Source of the DNA: UBA3824 sp017541145
Lineage (GTDB): Bacteria > Bacteroidota > Bacteroidia > Bacteroidales > UBA3824
Reading direction: 5' to 3'
Assembly: GCA_947168365.1 (NCBI GenBank)
Contig: CAMVLO010000013.1
Location: forward strand, 1-64,000
Length of the DNA: 64,000 bases
The notes beneath the pieces were generated by a model. That model saw nothing but the letters and a program-made list of their open reading frames with translations. It did no database searches and had not been told where the DNA came from. The position numbers and the translations under genes were made by a program. This document shows positions 17,493 to 25,991 of the stretch, piece after piece. The first letter of the stretch is position 1. Each line of letters starts with the position of its first letter.

Positions 17493-18143
17493 TTAATTGT
17501 GGTCAAAAACGTATTGAATGATATTCGCGCCCATTTTAAGTGCCTTGATATGAGCCTCTTGAGTATCGTTGTGAACATCAATATCTTCCCAACCGTCGCC
17601 AAGATCACATTCCCAAGTGTAAAGAAAAACTAATCTGTTGTCGTAAAAAATTCCATACGCTACCGGAGCATGATTGTCATGTTCGTGAATTTTTGGCAAA
17701 CCGTTCGGAAAATCATATTTTTGATGAAACAATTCAAAAGAAGGTGGAATTTGTACCATTTCCGCTTCAGGAAAAACTTTTGACATCTCCCTGAAAACAA
17801 AATCTTTAGTACCATAATTGTCATCGAAATGAAAAAAACCGCCCGACAATAAATATCGACGCAAATTTTCAACATCAGCCGACGAAAAAATTACATTGCC
17901 GTGTCCCGTAGCGTGAACATAAGGATAATTGAAAATTTCGGCACTTCCCGGCTCCACATTCGGGATGTCTTTGGAAATATTTGTACCCAAATTTTTGTTA
18001 CAAAAATCTACAAGATTTGGCAACGACGTGGGATTAGAATACCAATCGCCGCCACCGGAATATTTCATAAGTGCAATTTTAAGTTGCTGACATTGAGCAC
18101 CAAAAGAGCACAACAACATCGTAAAAATTAATAAAAGTCTCAT
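17493..18143 (-). CDS. DUF4159 domain-containing secreted protein
   Basis: Exported protein of 216 residues (signal MRLLLIFTMLLCSFGAQCQ). The DUF4159 core is visible as LKIALMKYSGGGDWYSNPTSLPNL, then YPYVHATGHGNVIFSS, LLSGGFFHFDDNYG and the C-terminal ALKMGANIIQYVFDHN. This resembles a glutamine-amidotransferase or flavodoxin-like alpha/beta fold found in Bacteroidota gliding-type and aerotolerance-type neighbourhoods, but no enzymatic residues are established. It is first in a likely two-gene unit with the DUF3857 gene. The hairpin just upstream is the purB terminator; no clear TAnnTTTG was seen before the start. Confidence 0.8.
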   Translation of the reverse strand: MRLLLIFTMLLCSFGAQCQQLKIALMKYSGGGDWYSNPTSLPNLVDFCNKNLGTNISKDIPNVEPGSAEIFNYPYVHATGHGNVIFSSADVENLRRYLLSGGFFHFDDNYGTKDFVFREMSKVFPEAEMVQIPPSFELFHQKYDFPNGLPKIHEHDNHAPVAYGIFYDNRLVFLYTWECDLGDGWEDIDVHNDTQEAHIKALKMGANIIQYVFDHN

Positions 18144-18157
18144 AATAAGATTAAAAT

Positions 18158-18197
18158 AAAAAAGCGAATTTCTTGAACGTAAATGTAAGAAATTCGC
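18158..18197 (-). terminator. Terminator of purB
   Basis: A perfect 11-bp stem (18164-18174 with 18187-18197), read on the minus strand, is followed by six T and an AT-rich tail. It separates purB from the DUF4159 gene. Confidence 0.85.
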
Positions 18198-18248
18198 CTT
18201 AATAAATTCAAAAAATTGAAAAACAAATTTAAATTTTTCTTAAAAAAA

Positions 18249-19592
18249 TCATATACCTGTATAATTGAAAGGTGTAATTTTCAACATCTCTTCTTTTACA
18301 GAATCAGAAACATCCAAAGTTTGAATAAAATTATGGATATCTTCTTTTGTAATTTGACGGTTAACACGAGTCAATTCTTTCAACTTTTCGTAAGCATTTG
18401 GAACACATTCTCTTCTGAGAATTGTTTGAATTGCTTCGGCAACAACAGCCCAGTTAGCTTCCAAATCAGCGTCAATTGATTCTTTGTGAAGAATAAGTTT
18501 ATCAAGACCTTTCAACAAAGATTTCATAGCAACAACAGTATGCGCAATCGGCACACCAATATTTCTAAGTACCGTACTATCAGTTAAATCACGTTGCAAT
18601 CTTGAAATCGGCAATTTCTGAGCGAGGAATGTAAAAATAGCATTCGCCATTCCGAGGTTGCCTTCAGCATTTTCAAAATCTATCGGATTTACCTTGTGCG
18701 GCATTGCGGACGAACCGACTTCACCGGCTTTGAGTTTCTGCTTGAAATAATTCATCGAGATATACATCCAAATATCACGACAAAGGTCAATAAGAATTGT
18801 ATTAATTCTCTTTAAGCAGTCACAAAGCGCAGCCAAATTATCATAATGTTCTATCTGAGTGGTAACTTGAGAACGTTCCAAACCAAGAACATGATTTACA
18901 AATGAATTAGCAAATTGAGTCCAATTAATTTGCGGATATGCAACATTATGTGCATTAAAATTACCGGTAGCACCACCAAACTTAGCAGAATATGGAATTA
19001 ATCTCAAAAGTCCCAACTGAGTTTGAAGACGCTCAACATAAACTTCAATTTCTTTACCCAAACGGGTAGGACTTGCCGGCTGACCGTGAGTACGCGCCAA
19101 CATCGAAACATCCGCCCATTCGCCGGCACGGTGATACAACTGCAAAATCACATTGTCAAGCAAAGGATTATAAACATTTGTAATAGCAGCTTGCAACGAA
19201 TAAGGAACCGAAGTATTATTGATATCTTGTGAAGTAAGTCCAAAATGGATGAAAGACTTGTACTGCGAAATATTCAATTCATCGAATTTTTCGCGTAAAA
19301 AATATTCAACAGCTTTTACATCGTGATTAGTAGTCTTTTCAATTTCCTTGATACGCAAAGCATCTGAAACTTGAAATTTACGATAAATTGCACGAAGACT
19401 TTTAAAAAGCTGTTTGTCAACGCCTTTCAGCTGTGGCAAAGGAAGTTCACAAAGAGCAATGAAGTACTCAACTTCCACTAAAACTCTATATTTTATAAGG
19501 CCAAACTCCGAAAAGTATTCGTCTAACTCGCTGGTTTTGTTGCGATAACGACCGTCAATAGGAGAAATGGCTGTCAATTCAGTTAATTCCAT
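18249..19592 (-). CDS. purB: Adenylosuccinate lyase
   Basis: Cytoplasmic enzyme of purine synthesis that releases fumarate from SAICAR and from adenylosuccinate. The fumarase-superfamily signature GSSAMPHKVNPIDFENAEGN is complete, and SRLQRDLTDSTVLRN follows as usual for PurB. The 447-residue length matches the long PurB class found in E. coli and Bacteroidota. The start is supported by a -7 box at 19612-19619, 20 bases upstream. It is monocistronic: a perfect hairpin terminator follows and the Nudix gene is divergent. Confidence 0.95.
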   Translation of the reverse strand: MELTELTAISPIDGRYRNKTSELDEYFSEFGLIKYRVLVEVEYFIALCELPLPQLKGVDKQLFKSLRAIYRKFQVSDALRIKEIEKTTNHDVKAVEYFLREKFDELNISQYKSFIHFGLTSQDINNTSVPYSLQAAITNVYNPLLDNVILQLYHRAGEWADVSMLARTHGQPASPTRLGKEIEVYVERLQTQLGLLRLIPYSAKFGGATGNFNAHNVAYPQINWTQFANSFVNHVLGLERSQVTTQIEHYDNLAALCDCLKRINTILIDLCRDIWMYISMNYFKQKLKAGEVGSSAMPHKVNPIDFENAEGNLGMANAIFTFLAQKLPISRLQRDLTDSTVLRNIGVPIAHTVVAMKSLLKGLDKLILHKESIDADLEANWAVVAEAIQTILRRECVPNAYEKLKELTRVNRQITKEDIHNFIQTLDVSDSVKEEMLKITPFNYTGI

Positions 19593-19611
19593 CGTTTAAA
19601 ATGTTTGTCCG

Positions 19612-19619
19612 CAAAATTA
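19612..19619 (-). promoter_or_regulatory. -7 box of purB
   Basis: CAAAATTA reads TAATTTTG on the minus strand, an exact TAnnTTTG, 20 bases before the purB ATG. Confidence 0.55.
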
Positions 19620-19779
19620 ATAATTAAATATTAAAAAAACTAATCTTATTACTATTAAAAACAAAATTTTTTTTTCAATTATTAAAAACTTAATAAAAAA
19701 TTGAATTTCAAAAATTTTTTGTTACTTTTAAAACGTGATAATAAACATATATTGAAATCAACATAGAGATTATAACAGA

Positions 19780-20316
19780 ATGAATATCAATAAAATAGCA
19801 AAAGATTTTGCAGCGGATGCAGAAGAGATGTTGCCACTTGTGGATCGTGAGGGAAATATTATCGGCAAAGCTTTAAGAAGTGAATGTCATAAAAATATTA
19901 AATTAATTCATCCCGTGGTACATGTACATATAATAAATTCCAAGGGCGAAATCTTTTTGCAAAAAAGAAGTATGAAAAAATTGATTCAACCGGGCAAATG
20001 GGACACCTCAGTTGGCGGTCATATCACTTACGGAGAACCGTTGGAAGATGCTCTTAAACGCGAAGCTTGGGAAGAAGCCGGCGTGGAAAACGGTGTGTTT
20101 CAGAAAGTTACTTCATACCTCTGGGAATGTCCTTTGGAGACTGAATATATAAATGTGTACAAATGTCATTACGAAAATCCAAAAATTATCGCAGTTGCCG
20201 AAATCGATGATGGTAAATTTTGGAATGTAAAAGATATAATACAAAATATTGGTAAAGGAATATTGACACCAAATTTTGAAAAAGAATTTCTCAAAATCAA
20301 GGATTTAATTTTATAA
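19780..20316 (+). CDS. Nudix hydrolase, IPP-isomerase-like subgroup
   Basis: Cytoplasmic pyrophosphohydrolase of 178 residues. The Nudix box is complete (GHITYGEPLEDALKREAWEEAGV, about 88-110, matching G-x5-E-x7-R-E-x2-E-E-x-G). The N-terminal EMLPLVDREGNIIGKALRSECH and the HPVVHVHIINSKGEIFLQKRS strand are typical of the YfcD/Idi-like branch. The substrate is unknown; isopentenyl diphosphate isomerisation is unlikely without the Idi-specific Cys. bioB starts 14 bases later on the same strand, suggesting co-transcription. Confidence 0.85.
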   Translation: MNINKIAKDFAADAEEMLPLVDREGNIIGKALRSECHKNIKLIHPVVHVHIINSKGEIFLQKRSMKKLIQPGKWDTSVGGHITYGEPLEDALKREAWEEAGVENGVFQKVTSYLWECPLETEYINVYKCHYENPKIIAVAEIDDGKFWNVKDIIQNIGKGILTPNFEKEFLKIKDLIL

Positions 20317-20330
20317 AAACTTGTAAAACT

Positions 20331-21308
20331 ATGAATTTCAGCGACATCAAAAAAATAAAAGACAAAATCTTAAACGGATATCAAATAACCAAAGAAGAGG
20401 CTATTAATTTATCGCAAACCGGAAATATTGAGACACTTTATTATAGTGCAAATCAAATTCGGGCAAATTTTTGCGGCTCTTTGTTTGAGATGTGCTGCAT
20501 AATCAACGACGTTTTCGATAAATGTTCTGAAGATTGTGCGTGGTGTCCGATGTCTTCGCTATCAAAAGTAAATTACACGATGTACGAGCAATTTGATTTT
20601 GACCGCGAGATAAAAATGATAAATGAAATTCATAAACAAGGTGTAAAGTTGTTGGAATATTGCACAAATCAAAAAAATCTAAACAACTTACAACTTAATC
20701 ATGCAATTGAACAGCTCAACAAATTTTCCGAAGCTACAAAAATAAAAATCTGCGCATCGTGCGGTTCACTAAGTTACGATCAACTAAAGAGATTAAAAGA
20801 AGAAACCAAGGTAAATATTTATCATTGCAATCTCGAAACTTCACCTGATTTTTACAAAAAAGTTTGTACGACCAACAATCAGGAAAGTAAAGTAGAAACT
20901 TTGAAAAATGCAAAAAAACTTGGCTTTGAAATTTGGAGCGGCGGAATAATCGGAATGGGTGAAACGATGACAGACCGTATTGATTTTGCATTGAAACTCA
21001 GAGAATTAGAACCCAAAACAATAACTCTGAATATCCTTTTCCCATTTGCCGGAACGCCATTGGAAAAACAGCCGAGAATGAATAGTCAAGATATTCTTAC
21101 AACTTTTGCGATTTTCAGATTCATAAATCCGAGAGCAAAAATTCGTTTGGGACGCGGACGGTCACTTATAAAAATCATTGAAAAAGAAGCACTTAGAGCG
21201 GGAATCAATTCTTCGGTGGTCGGCGAATTGTTTGTAAATGCACAACCGGAAGAAATTGAAAACGACAAACAGCGTTTTGAAGAAGAAGGTTTTATAATCA
21301 GCAAATAA
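20331..21308 (+). CDS. bioB: Biotin synthase-like radical SAM enzyme
   Basis: Radical SAM enzyme expected to insert sulfur into dethiobiotin. The cluster motif C-x3-C-x2-C is present (CSEDCAWC, about 64-71), preceded by IRANFCGSLFEMCCIIN, the extra-Cys pattern of BioB from anaerobes. NLETSPDFYKKVCTT, WSGGIIGMGET and LNILFPFAGTPLE follow in BioB order. Aligned by eye with E. coli BioB, Cys188 (in KVCSGG) is replaced by Trp and the Cys97 counterpart is displaced, while an Arg equivalent to R260 (KIRLGRGR) and a Cys near C128 (ICASCG) remain. The auxiliary sulfur-donor cluster may therefore be ligated differently. 325 residues is normal. No other biotin gene is adjacent. Its stop directly abuts the opposite-strand DUF5691 stop. 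Confidence 0.75.
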   Translation: MNFSDIKKIKDKILNGYQITKEEAINLSQTGNIETLYYSANQIRANFCGSLFEMCCIINDVFDKCSEDCAWCPMSSLSKVNYTMYEQFDFDREIKMINEIHKQGVKLLEYCTNQKNLNNLQLNHAIEQLNKFSEATKIKICASCGSLSYDQLKRLKEETKVNIYHCNLETSPDFYKKVCTTNNQESKVETLKNAKKLGFEIWSGGIIGMGETMTDRIDFALKLRELEPKTITLNILFPFAGTPLEKQPRMNSQDILTTFAIFRFINPRAKIRLGRGRSLIKIIEKEALRAGINSSVVGELFVNAQPEEIENDKQRFEEEGFIISK

Positions 21309-22772
21309 TCAAGCTGTTAACTGTTTTAAATATTTTCGGTACTCATGTAAACGACGGAAAAAAGTTGATACTATATCGTTGTCTTCGTGTTCACAAATAT
21401 AGACATAAATAAAATGTTCCATATTTGCAGAAAGTTTTATGGCTGCAAATTGTGCGCTCAAAATAGTGTTGGAAAAATTGCGTTTATTAATTATAAATTT
21501 CAAAATTTTCAACGAAAAATTGTCTTTCCAAACTTGAAAATTATCAAAATTGCCGCACAATTTTTCTGAAAAAAAGAAATCAAAATCAAAATCACAATAT
21601 TCTGACAAAATTTCCAAAGAATCCGCATCCAAAAATGGCATAAAACATTGATAGATAATCGAATTGTATTTGCAATATTCAAAAGCCCAATTTTTATCAC
21701 GGAAATTTTTAATCACGTCAAGAAAATTAAAGCCAAATTTAAAAGACGGATTTTCAAGAAGAAATTGATTGGTATTTTTTGCATCAAACCCCGTAAACTT
21801 TTGCCAAAACGAAAACGGCATTCTGTGAATCAACTGAAATACAAGCTTTTCCGAATCTGATAAACGTTCAAAAAAAGTTGGCAAATTATTATTTTCGGTG
21901 TTAACAACGGATAAACCGCGCTGTTGCAAATCCTCGGAAAATTCAATTTCGGAAAAATCTATACTTTTCTTTCCGTCAAATTTAATTATATTTTCAAGAA
22001 ATTGAATATCTTGTTTTACAATTGAAGAATTTTCGTTTTGTAACAAAAGTTTCAAAAGTAACTGCTTGATTTTCGGAGAGGTTTCGGTGTCAAAAGCATT
22101 CTGCAAAAAATCCAAATCACTGTCCAAAACTCGTCCCCAAACCGAAAGAAAATCGGATTTTTGTTTTGGACTAAGTGTTAACCAATTATCCGACAAATAT
22201 TTAGACGAGGAATTTAAACCGGCTTTTCTCAACGCAACAAACATCTTCAAACGACGCGAATGTGATGAATTTGACCATTTTTCAGAAGGGAAATCCGCAT
22301 TTTCAACGAGCCATTTTCCTCGATTTCCAATCAAAGACCAAACAGCAAGTCGATATTGATAAACATATTTGTCGCTGAAATTAAACGCCCGAGCAACGAA
22401 ATACGGCAATGCAAATGGCGGCAAAAGCATTCTGCACGCCCTAAGATAGTAAAAACCGTAATTCAATAACAAACGTAAACCGCTGTCAACCAGATAAATT
22501 AACAAACTTATTTTGTTGTTATCAATATACGGCGAAGAATCCGGCTCAAAGGGTTTCATGAAAAAAGTTGAATCAATTTTCTGCGGCAAAAGTCCGGAAT
22601 TTTCACAACCGAAAGTCAATGACGAAACTTTGAAAAAATAATCTTCATAATCCTGATTTTCAGAAGGTTCAGGCAATTGTGACTGAATAAAATCAGGCAA
22701 ATCTACTCGTTCCAATTTTCGGTTGGAAGTTCCGAGCAAAGCGATGTTAATTATTTTTTCTGTTAATTTCAT
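21309..22772 (-). CDS. DUF5691 domain-containing protein
   Basis: Cytoplasmic, mostly helical protein of 487 residues with no signal peptide or membrane helix when read from ATG 22772. The opening KLTEKIINIALLGTSNRK fits the (A)LLGT start of the DUF5691 family. The frame is open back to 22844, but the added 24 residues are hydrophobic and lie inside the upstream gene. ATG 22772 overlaps the SWIM-type gene by 26 bases, so translation is probably coupled. In other bacteria this family sits with SWIM-finger, MoxR ATPase and VWA proteins; here only a SWIM-type remnant is present. Function unknown. Last gene of the panB operon. Confidence 0.65.
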   Translation of the reverse strand: MKLTEKIINIALLGTSNRKLERVDLPDFIQSQLPEPSENQDYEDYFFKVSSLTFGCENSGLLPQKIDSTFFMKPFEPDSSPYIDNNKISLLIYLVDSGLRLLLNYGFYYLRACRMLLPPFALPYFVARAFNFSDKYVYQYRLAVWSLIGNRGKWLVENADFPSEKWSNSSHSRRLKMFVALRKAGLNSSSKYLSDNWLTLSPKQKSDFLSVWGRVLDSDLDFLQNAFDTETSPKIKQLLLKLLLQNENSSIVKQDIQFLENIIKFDGKKSIDFSEIEFSEDLQQRGLSVVNTENNNLPTFFERLSDSEKLVFQLIHRMPFSFWQKFTGFDAKNTNQFLLENPSFKFGFNFLDVIKNFRDKNWAFEYCKYNSIIYQCFMPFLDADSLEILSEYCDFDFDFFFSEKLCGNFDNFQVWKDNFSLKILKFIINKRNFSNTILSAQFAAIKLSANMEHFIYVYICEHEDNDIVSTFFRRLHEYRKYLKQLTA

Positions 22773-23709
22773 AATCCAAAAAGTAATACAAATTATCAGC
22801 CCAAACTGAAAGAATTTTAAAATAAAACTGATTGAGCAATACAAAACACGAAAAAGAACGTCCGCAAGTGTATGTCAACAAGTTCAATTTTTGTACATCA
22901 TTCAACATCAACGGGAAAGCCGAATTATTGAAATCGGCAAGATAAAATTTACCATCCTTTTTGGCAAGTTGAACATCACACAAAATTAGCGGAATTACTT
23001 GCATGAAAGGATTGTCAGTTAAGGCTTTACGATAAATTTTCAATGCAAAATCAATTCCGGAAAATGCTTGAGGTGCAAAGGCTGAATTTGTAACGTAAAA
23101 CGATTTGAAAAGCACGCGCATGGAATGTATACCTTCGTAAAAATAAAGGCTTGAATGTAAGGAACTTCCAATCTGAACTTCAAAATCGTCGCGGGATTTG
23201 TCCATAAAATACTGAACGTAAACGGCAAAACGTTTGGAATTTTGCCCGTAAAGCCAAGTCCGCTTCAAAATCATGGAATTGAACGGCTCAGTAGTAACCG
23301 CCAAAACCAACCAAACATCCGTAACCGGCGAACATTCAAAAACTTGATGCTGAGGATATGAAACGCCCGCCAAAACAAGTAATTCGTTTTGCCACTGAGT
23401 ATCAAGCTGTTGAATATTTTTCAGTGCAGAAGCCGTCATGTAAATTTGCGACAACGAACTTACAAAAACATCTTTCCAAATGTCAGAAGTATAATCGATT
23501 TTTGTAAGAGCCGAAACCATGGAAGCCAAGCCGGGAGCCTGACAATCAATAAGTCTGCGTTTCAACAAATCCGTTTGAGAATCAATATTTTGCGCAAATT
23601 TTAAAAGCCCGTTTCGTAATAAATCTTTGAAACGGGCTTGTATTTCATCTGCTCCGGCAATTATATTTGCCAAACGCTGCTCTGATATATTTTCAAGTAA
23701 ACTGTACAA
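22747..23709 (-). CDS. SWIM-family C-terminal half lacking the zinc finger
   Basis: Cytoplasmic protein of 320 residues. The segment RRLIDCQAPGLASMVSALTKI resembles the conserved (V/I)DxQAPGLA region that follows the SWIM zinc finger in SWIM-family proteins paired with DUF5691. No C-x-C-x(n)-C-x-H finger is present. The frame can only start at TTG 23707-23709, two bases after the FKBP stop, because a TGA lies five codons upstream and the first internal ATG comes after residue 60. The gene therefore seems to have lost its 5' half and been restarted, or is a naturally finger-less form. The rest is helical with aromatic-rich strands (FYLADFNNSAFPLML). No function is known for the finger-less part. 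Confidence 0.6.
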   Translation of the reverse strand: MYSLLENISEQRLANIIAGADEIQARFKDLLRNGLLKFAQNIDSQTDLLKRRLIDCQAPGLASMVSALTKIDYTSDIWKDVFVSSLSQIYMTASALKNIQQLDTQWQNELLVLAGVSYPQHQVFECSPVTDVWLVLAVTTEPFNSMILKRTWLYGQNSKRFAVYVQYFMDKSRDDFEVQIGSSLHSSLYFYEGIHSMRVLFKSFYVTNSAFAPQAFSGIDFALKIYRKALTDNPFMQVIPLILCDVQLAKKDGKFYLADFNNSAFPLMLNDVQKLNLLTYTCGRSFSCFVLLNQFYFKILSVWADNLYYFLDYEINRKNN

Positions 23710-23711
23710 AG

Positions 23712-24164
23712 TTACATCATTTCAAAAGCATAAACCAAAGTGCTATACGGCTCAATCTGACCGGTGCGTTTTTTACCAAATCCGTATTTAAAAGGCACAA
23801 CCAAAATTCCTTTGTCACCTTTTTTCAGATGCTTGAGCGCGATTTTCCAACCTTCAATCAAATCGCTTCCGGGATATGTTGTTTGAAGTATCGAACCTGA
23901 GGAAAAAGTAACTATATTTTCGAGCGTTTTACCGGTATAAACAATTGTAACAGTCTCACCTTCAGAATATTCTTCAGAACCTTTTTCCATTACATAAAGA
24001 TAAATACCGTCATAATTTACAAAACATGTATCAGCATAACTTTTGAAAAAAGATTCCAAAGCCGCGTCCTCAGCATCTTGACCGTCACGCTCTTTACTGC
24101 ATGAGGCAACCGAGGCAACAATACATGTTAAAAACATAAAAAATAATAGCGTATACTTTTTCAT
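23712..24164 (-). CDS. FKBP-type prolyl isomerase lipoprotein (single domain)
   Basis: Envelope-located peptidyl-prolyl cis-trans isomerase of 150 residues. Signal and lipobox (FLTCIVASVASC) give a lipid-modified Cys near 22. One FKBP fold follows: VTIVYTGKTLENIVTFSS, then SDLIEGWKIALKHLKKGDKGILVVPFKYGFGK and the closing IEPYSTLVYAFEM. The GW-x-x-A-L-x-x-L-K-x-G-D-K signature is conserved; several aromatic pocket residues differ from human FKBP12 and the flap is short, so activity may be weak. It follows the two-domain FKBP gene by 6 bases within the panB operon and probably assists folding of secreted or outer-membrane proteins. Confidence 0.85.
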   Translation of the reverse strand: MKKYTLLFFMFLTCIVASVASCSKERDGQDAEDAALESFFKSYADTCFVNYDGIYLYVMEKGSEEYSEGETVTIVYTGKTLENIVTFSSGSILQTTYPGSDLIEGWKIALKHLKKGDKGILVVPFKYGFGKKRTGQIEPYSTLVYAFEMM

Positions 24165-24170
24165 AATTTA

Positions 24171-25019
24171 TTATAGATCAAGAAGTTCAATATCAAATAT
24201 CAAAGTCGAAAACGGAGGAATAATTTTGCCTGCACCTTTTGCACCGTAAGCAAGTTGCGAAGGAATCACAAAGGTTGACTTCTCCCCTTTTTTCATTGAC
24301 AAAATGGCAGATTCAAAACCTTCAACAGATTTCTTTGCACCCAGCTGAAATGTAAATGGCTCGTTACGCTCATAAGAATTGTCAAACTGACGACCGTCCA
24401 TAAATCTACCGATATAATGAACTGTAACTGTATTAGAATCAACAGGTTGCTTACCTTTACCTTTTTTTGTAAGAGATTTGTAAACTCCGGATTCCAATTT
24501 TTCGTAATTCGGCAAATTATCTTCAAGATAATCACGAATCATCAACAATTCCTGAGAAAATTGTTTTGAATTATATTCGTCGATAACTTTCTGATATTCT
24601 GCGCCATCGGTAATTTTCTTGAGTTTTACATAAAATGTAAGTTTCTCATTAGGTTTTATGAAAGCCGGAGTTTTCATTTTGCGTGACAACTTATAAAAAG
24701 TGTCAGCATCCACACGGAAAATTGAACTATCACCCTCGTGCATCAAAAAAATTCCCTCTTCCACCGAGCCGACATAAGAGTCTTTCGGAGCATAAATTCT
24801 ATAGCCGGAAGAGATGTCATCGCTTGAAAACAAAATGGAATCCGCTGAATTATAATACTTTATATTCAAATCCCAAACATCGCCGGGTTTGGAAACCGAA
24901 GCATCAGGATGTGATTTTATATGACAGTACTCAACACCGGAATCAAGTGTCTGAAATTCAGGAGTTTTGCTACACTGTACAAAAAATAGTACGGATAATA
25001 AAAAAATCAATTTTCTCAT
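24171..25019 (-). CDS. FKBP-type prolyl isomerase lipoprotein (two domains)
   Basis: Predicted lipoprotein of 282 residues (MRKLIFLLSVLFFVQC, Cys 16). An N-terminal degenerate FKBP-like domain (about 30-140, with SVEEGIFLMHEGDSSIFRVDA) is joined by a helix to a well conserved C-terminal FKBP domain (190-282). The latter contains VHYIGRFMDGRQFDNSYER, FQLGAKKSVEGFESAILSMKKG and IPSQLAYGAKGAGKIIPPFS, including Tyr, Phe-Asp and the AYG loop of active FKBPs. Acts as a periplasmic foldase. It lies 11 bases after panB and 6 bases before the second FKBP. Linkage of foldases to a pantothenate gene has no obvious metabolic logic and may reflect shared growth-rate control. Confidence 0.88.
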   Translation of the reverse strand: MRKLIFLLSVLFFVQCSKTPEFQTLDSGVEYCHIKSHPDASVSKPGDVWDLNIKYYNSADSILFSSDDISSGYRIYAPKDSYVGSVEEGIFLMHEGDSSIFRVDADTFYKLSRKMKTPAFIKPNEKLTFYVKLKKITDGAEYQKVIDEYNSKQFSQELLMIRDYLEDNLPNYEKLESGVYKSLTKKGKGKQPVDSNTVTVHYIGRFMDGRQFDNSYERNEPFTFQLGAKKSVEGFESAILSMKKGEKSTFVIPSQLAYGAKGAGKIIPPFSTLIFDIELLDL

Positions 25020-25030
25020 GTCAAAAAAAA

Positions 25031-25846
25031 TTAATATTGTTCGTTTTCGTTAGGAAAATCGAGGGATTTAACATCTGATACATAATTAGAAACAGCACCT
25101 CTGATGTATTCGGCAAGATTTGCGTAAGTACGCAAGAATTTCGGTTTGAAACCTTCGTTGATTCCAAGCATATCCTGCAAAACCAAAACTTGACCGTCAC
25201 AAACATTACCGGCACCGATTCCAATTGTAGGAACAGTAAGAGAATCAGTAACTTGCTTAGCCAAATTAGCCGGAATTTTTTCCAAAACTACAGAAAAACA
25301 ACCTAATTTTTCAAGAAGTTTTGCATTTTCCAAAAGTAATTGAGCTTCAGCATCTTCCTTAGCTCTCAAACCGTAACCGCCAAACTTGTTGATAGACTGA
25401 GGAGTAAGTCCAAGATGCCCCATAATCGGAATACCGGCAGAAAGAATAGCTTTGAAAGAATCTTCAATTTCGATACCGCCCTCAATCTTAACAGCCTGAG
25501 CACCAGTTTCTTTCATAATTCTTACAGCGTTGTGAACAGCGGCTTTCGCATCGCCTTGATAAGAACCGAACGGCATATCAACCACAACCATAGCACGTTT
25601 TGCAGCACGCACCACGCTTGCCGCATAATATATCATTTCGTCAACTGTAATCGGCAAAGTAGTTTCGTAACCAGCCATAACATTAGCTGCTGAATCACCA
25701 ACCAAAATAGCGTCAATTCCCGCAGAATCAACGAGTTTAGCAATTGAATAATCGTAACAAGTCAACATGGCAATTTTTTCGCCATTACGTTTCATATCTT
25801 GGAAAGTCTGAGTAGAAACTTTCTTAAACTCTTTATTAACAGACAT
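25031..25846 (-). CDS. panB: Ketopantoate hydroxymethyltransferase
   Basis: Cytoplasmic first enzyme of pantothenate synthesis: adds a hydroxymethyl group from methylene-THF to 2-oxoisovalerate. The barrel motifs are intact: MLTCYDYSIAKLVD, ILVGDSAANVMAGYETTLPI (metal-binding Asp), VVVDMPFGSYQ, GHLGLTPQS and TIGIGAGNVCDGQVLVLQDMLG. The 271-residue length is normal. The start MSVNKEFKKVST is supported by a -7 box (25879-25886) 33 bases upstream. First gene of the five-gene operon ending with DUF5691; panC and panD are not in the window. Confidence 0.95.
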   Translation of the reverse strand: MSVNKEFKKVSTQTFQDMKRNGEKIAMLTCYDYSIAKLVDSAGIDAILVGDSAANVMAGYETTLPITVDEMIYYAASVVRAAKRAMVVVDMPFGSYQGDAKAAVHNAVRIMKETGAQAVKIEGGIEIEDSFKAILSAGIPIMGHLGLTPQSINKFGGYGLRAKEDAEAQLLLENAKLLEKLGCFSVVLEKIPANLAKQVTDSLTVPTIGIGAGNVCDGQVLVLQDMLGINEGFKPKFLRTYANLAEYIRGAVSNYVSDVKSLDFPNENEQY

Positions 25847-25878
25847 TTATATTATGATTTAAAAAATAATTCAAAATG

Positions 25879-25886
25879 CAAAAATA
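25879..25886 (-). promoter_or_regulatory. -7 box of the panB operon
   Basis: CAAAAATA reads TATTTTTG on the minus strand, an exact TAnnTTTG, 33 bases before the panB ATG. Confidence 0.55.
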
Positions 25887-25955
25887 CTAAAAATTTAGAT
25901 ATTTATTATAAAAAGTTTTTTTTAATTGTTTTAACATTTATTAGCTTTTTATGTG

Positions 25956-25986
25956 TTTGAAAATCAAAATGTTTTTCAGACCTTTG
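25956..25986 (+). promoter_or_regulatory. Promoter with no gene (candidate small RNA)
   Basis: TTTG at 25956-25959, then exactly 19 bases, then GACCTTTG at 25979-25986, which differs from TAnnTTTG in one base. It points away from panB on the + strand, where no coding frame follows, only a terminator 60 bases on. Confidence 0.5.
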
Positions 25987-25991
25987 CAATA

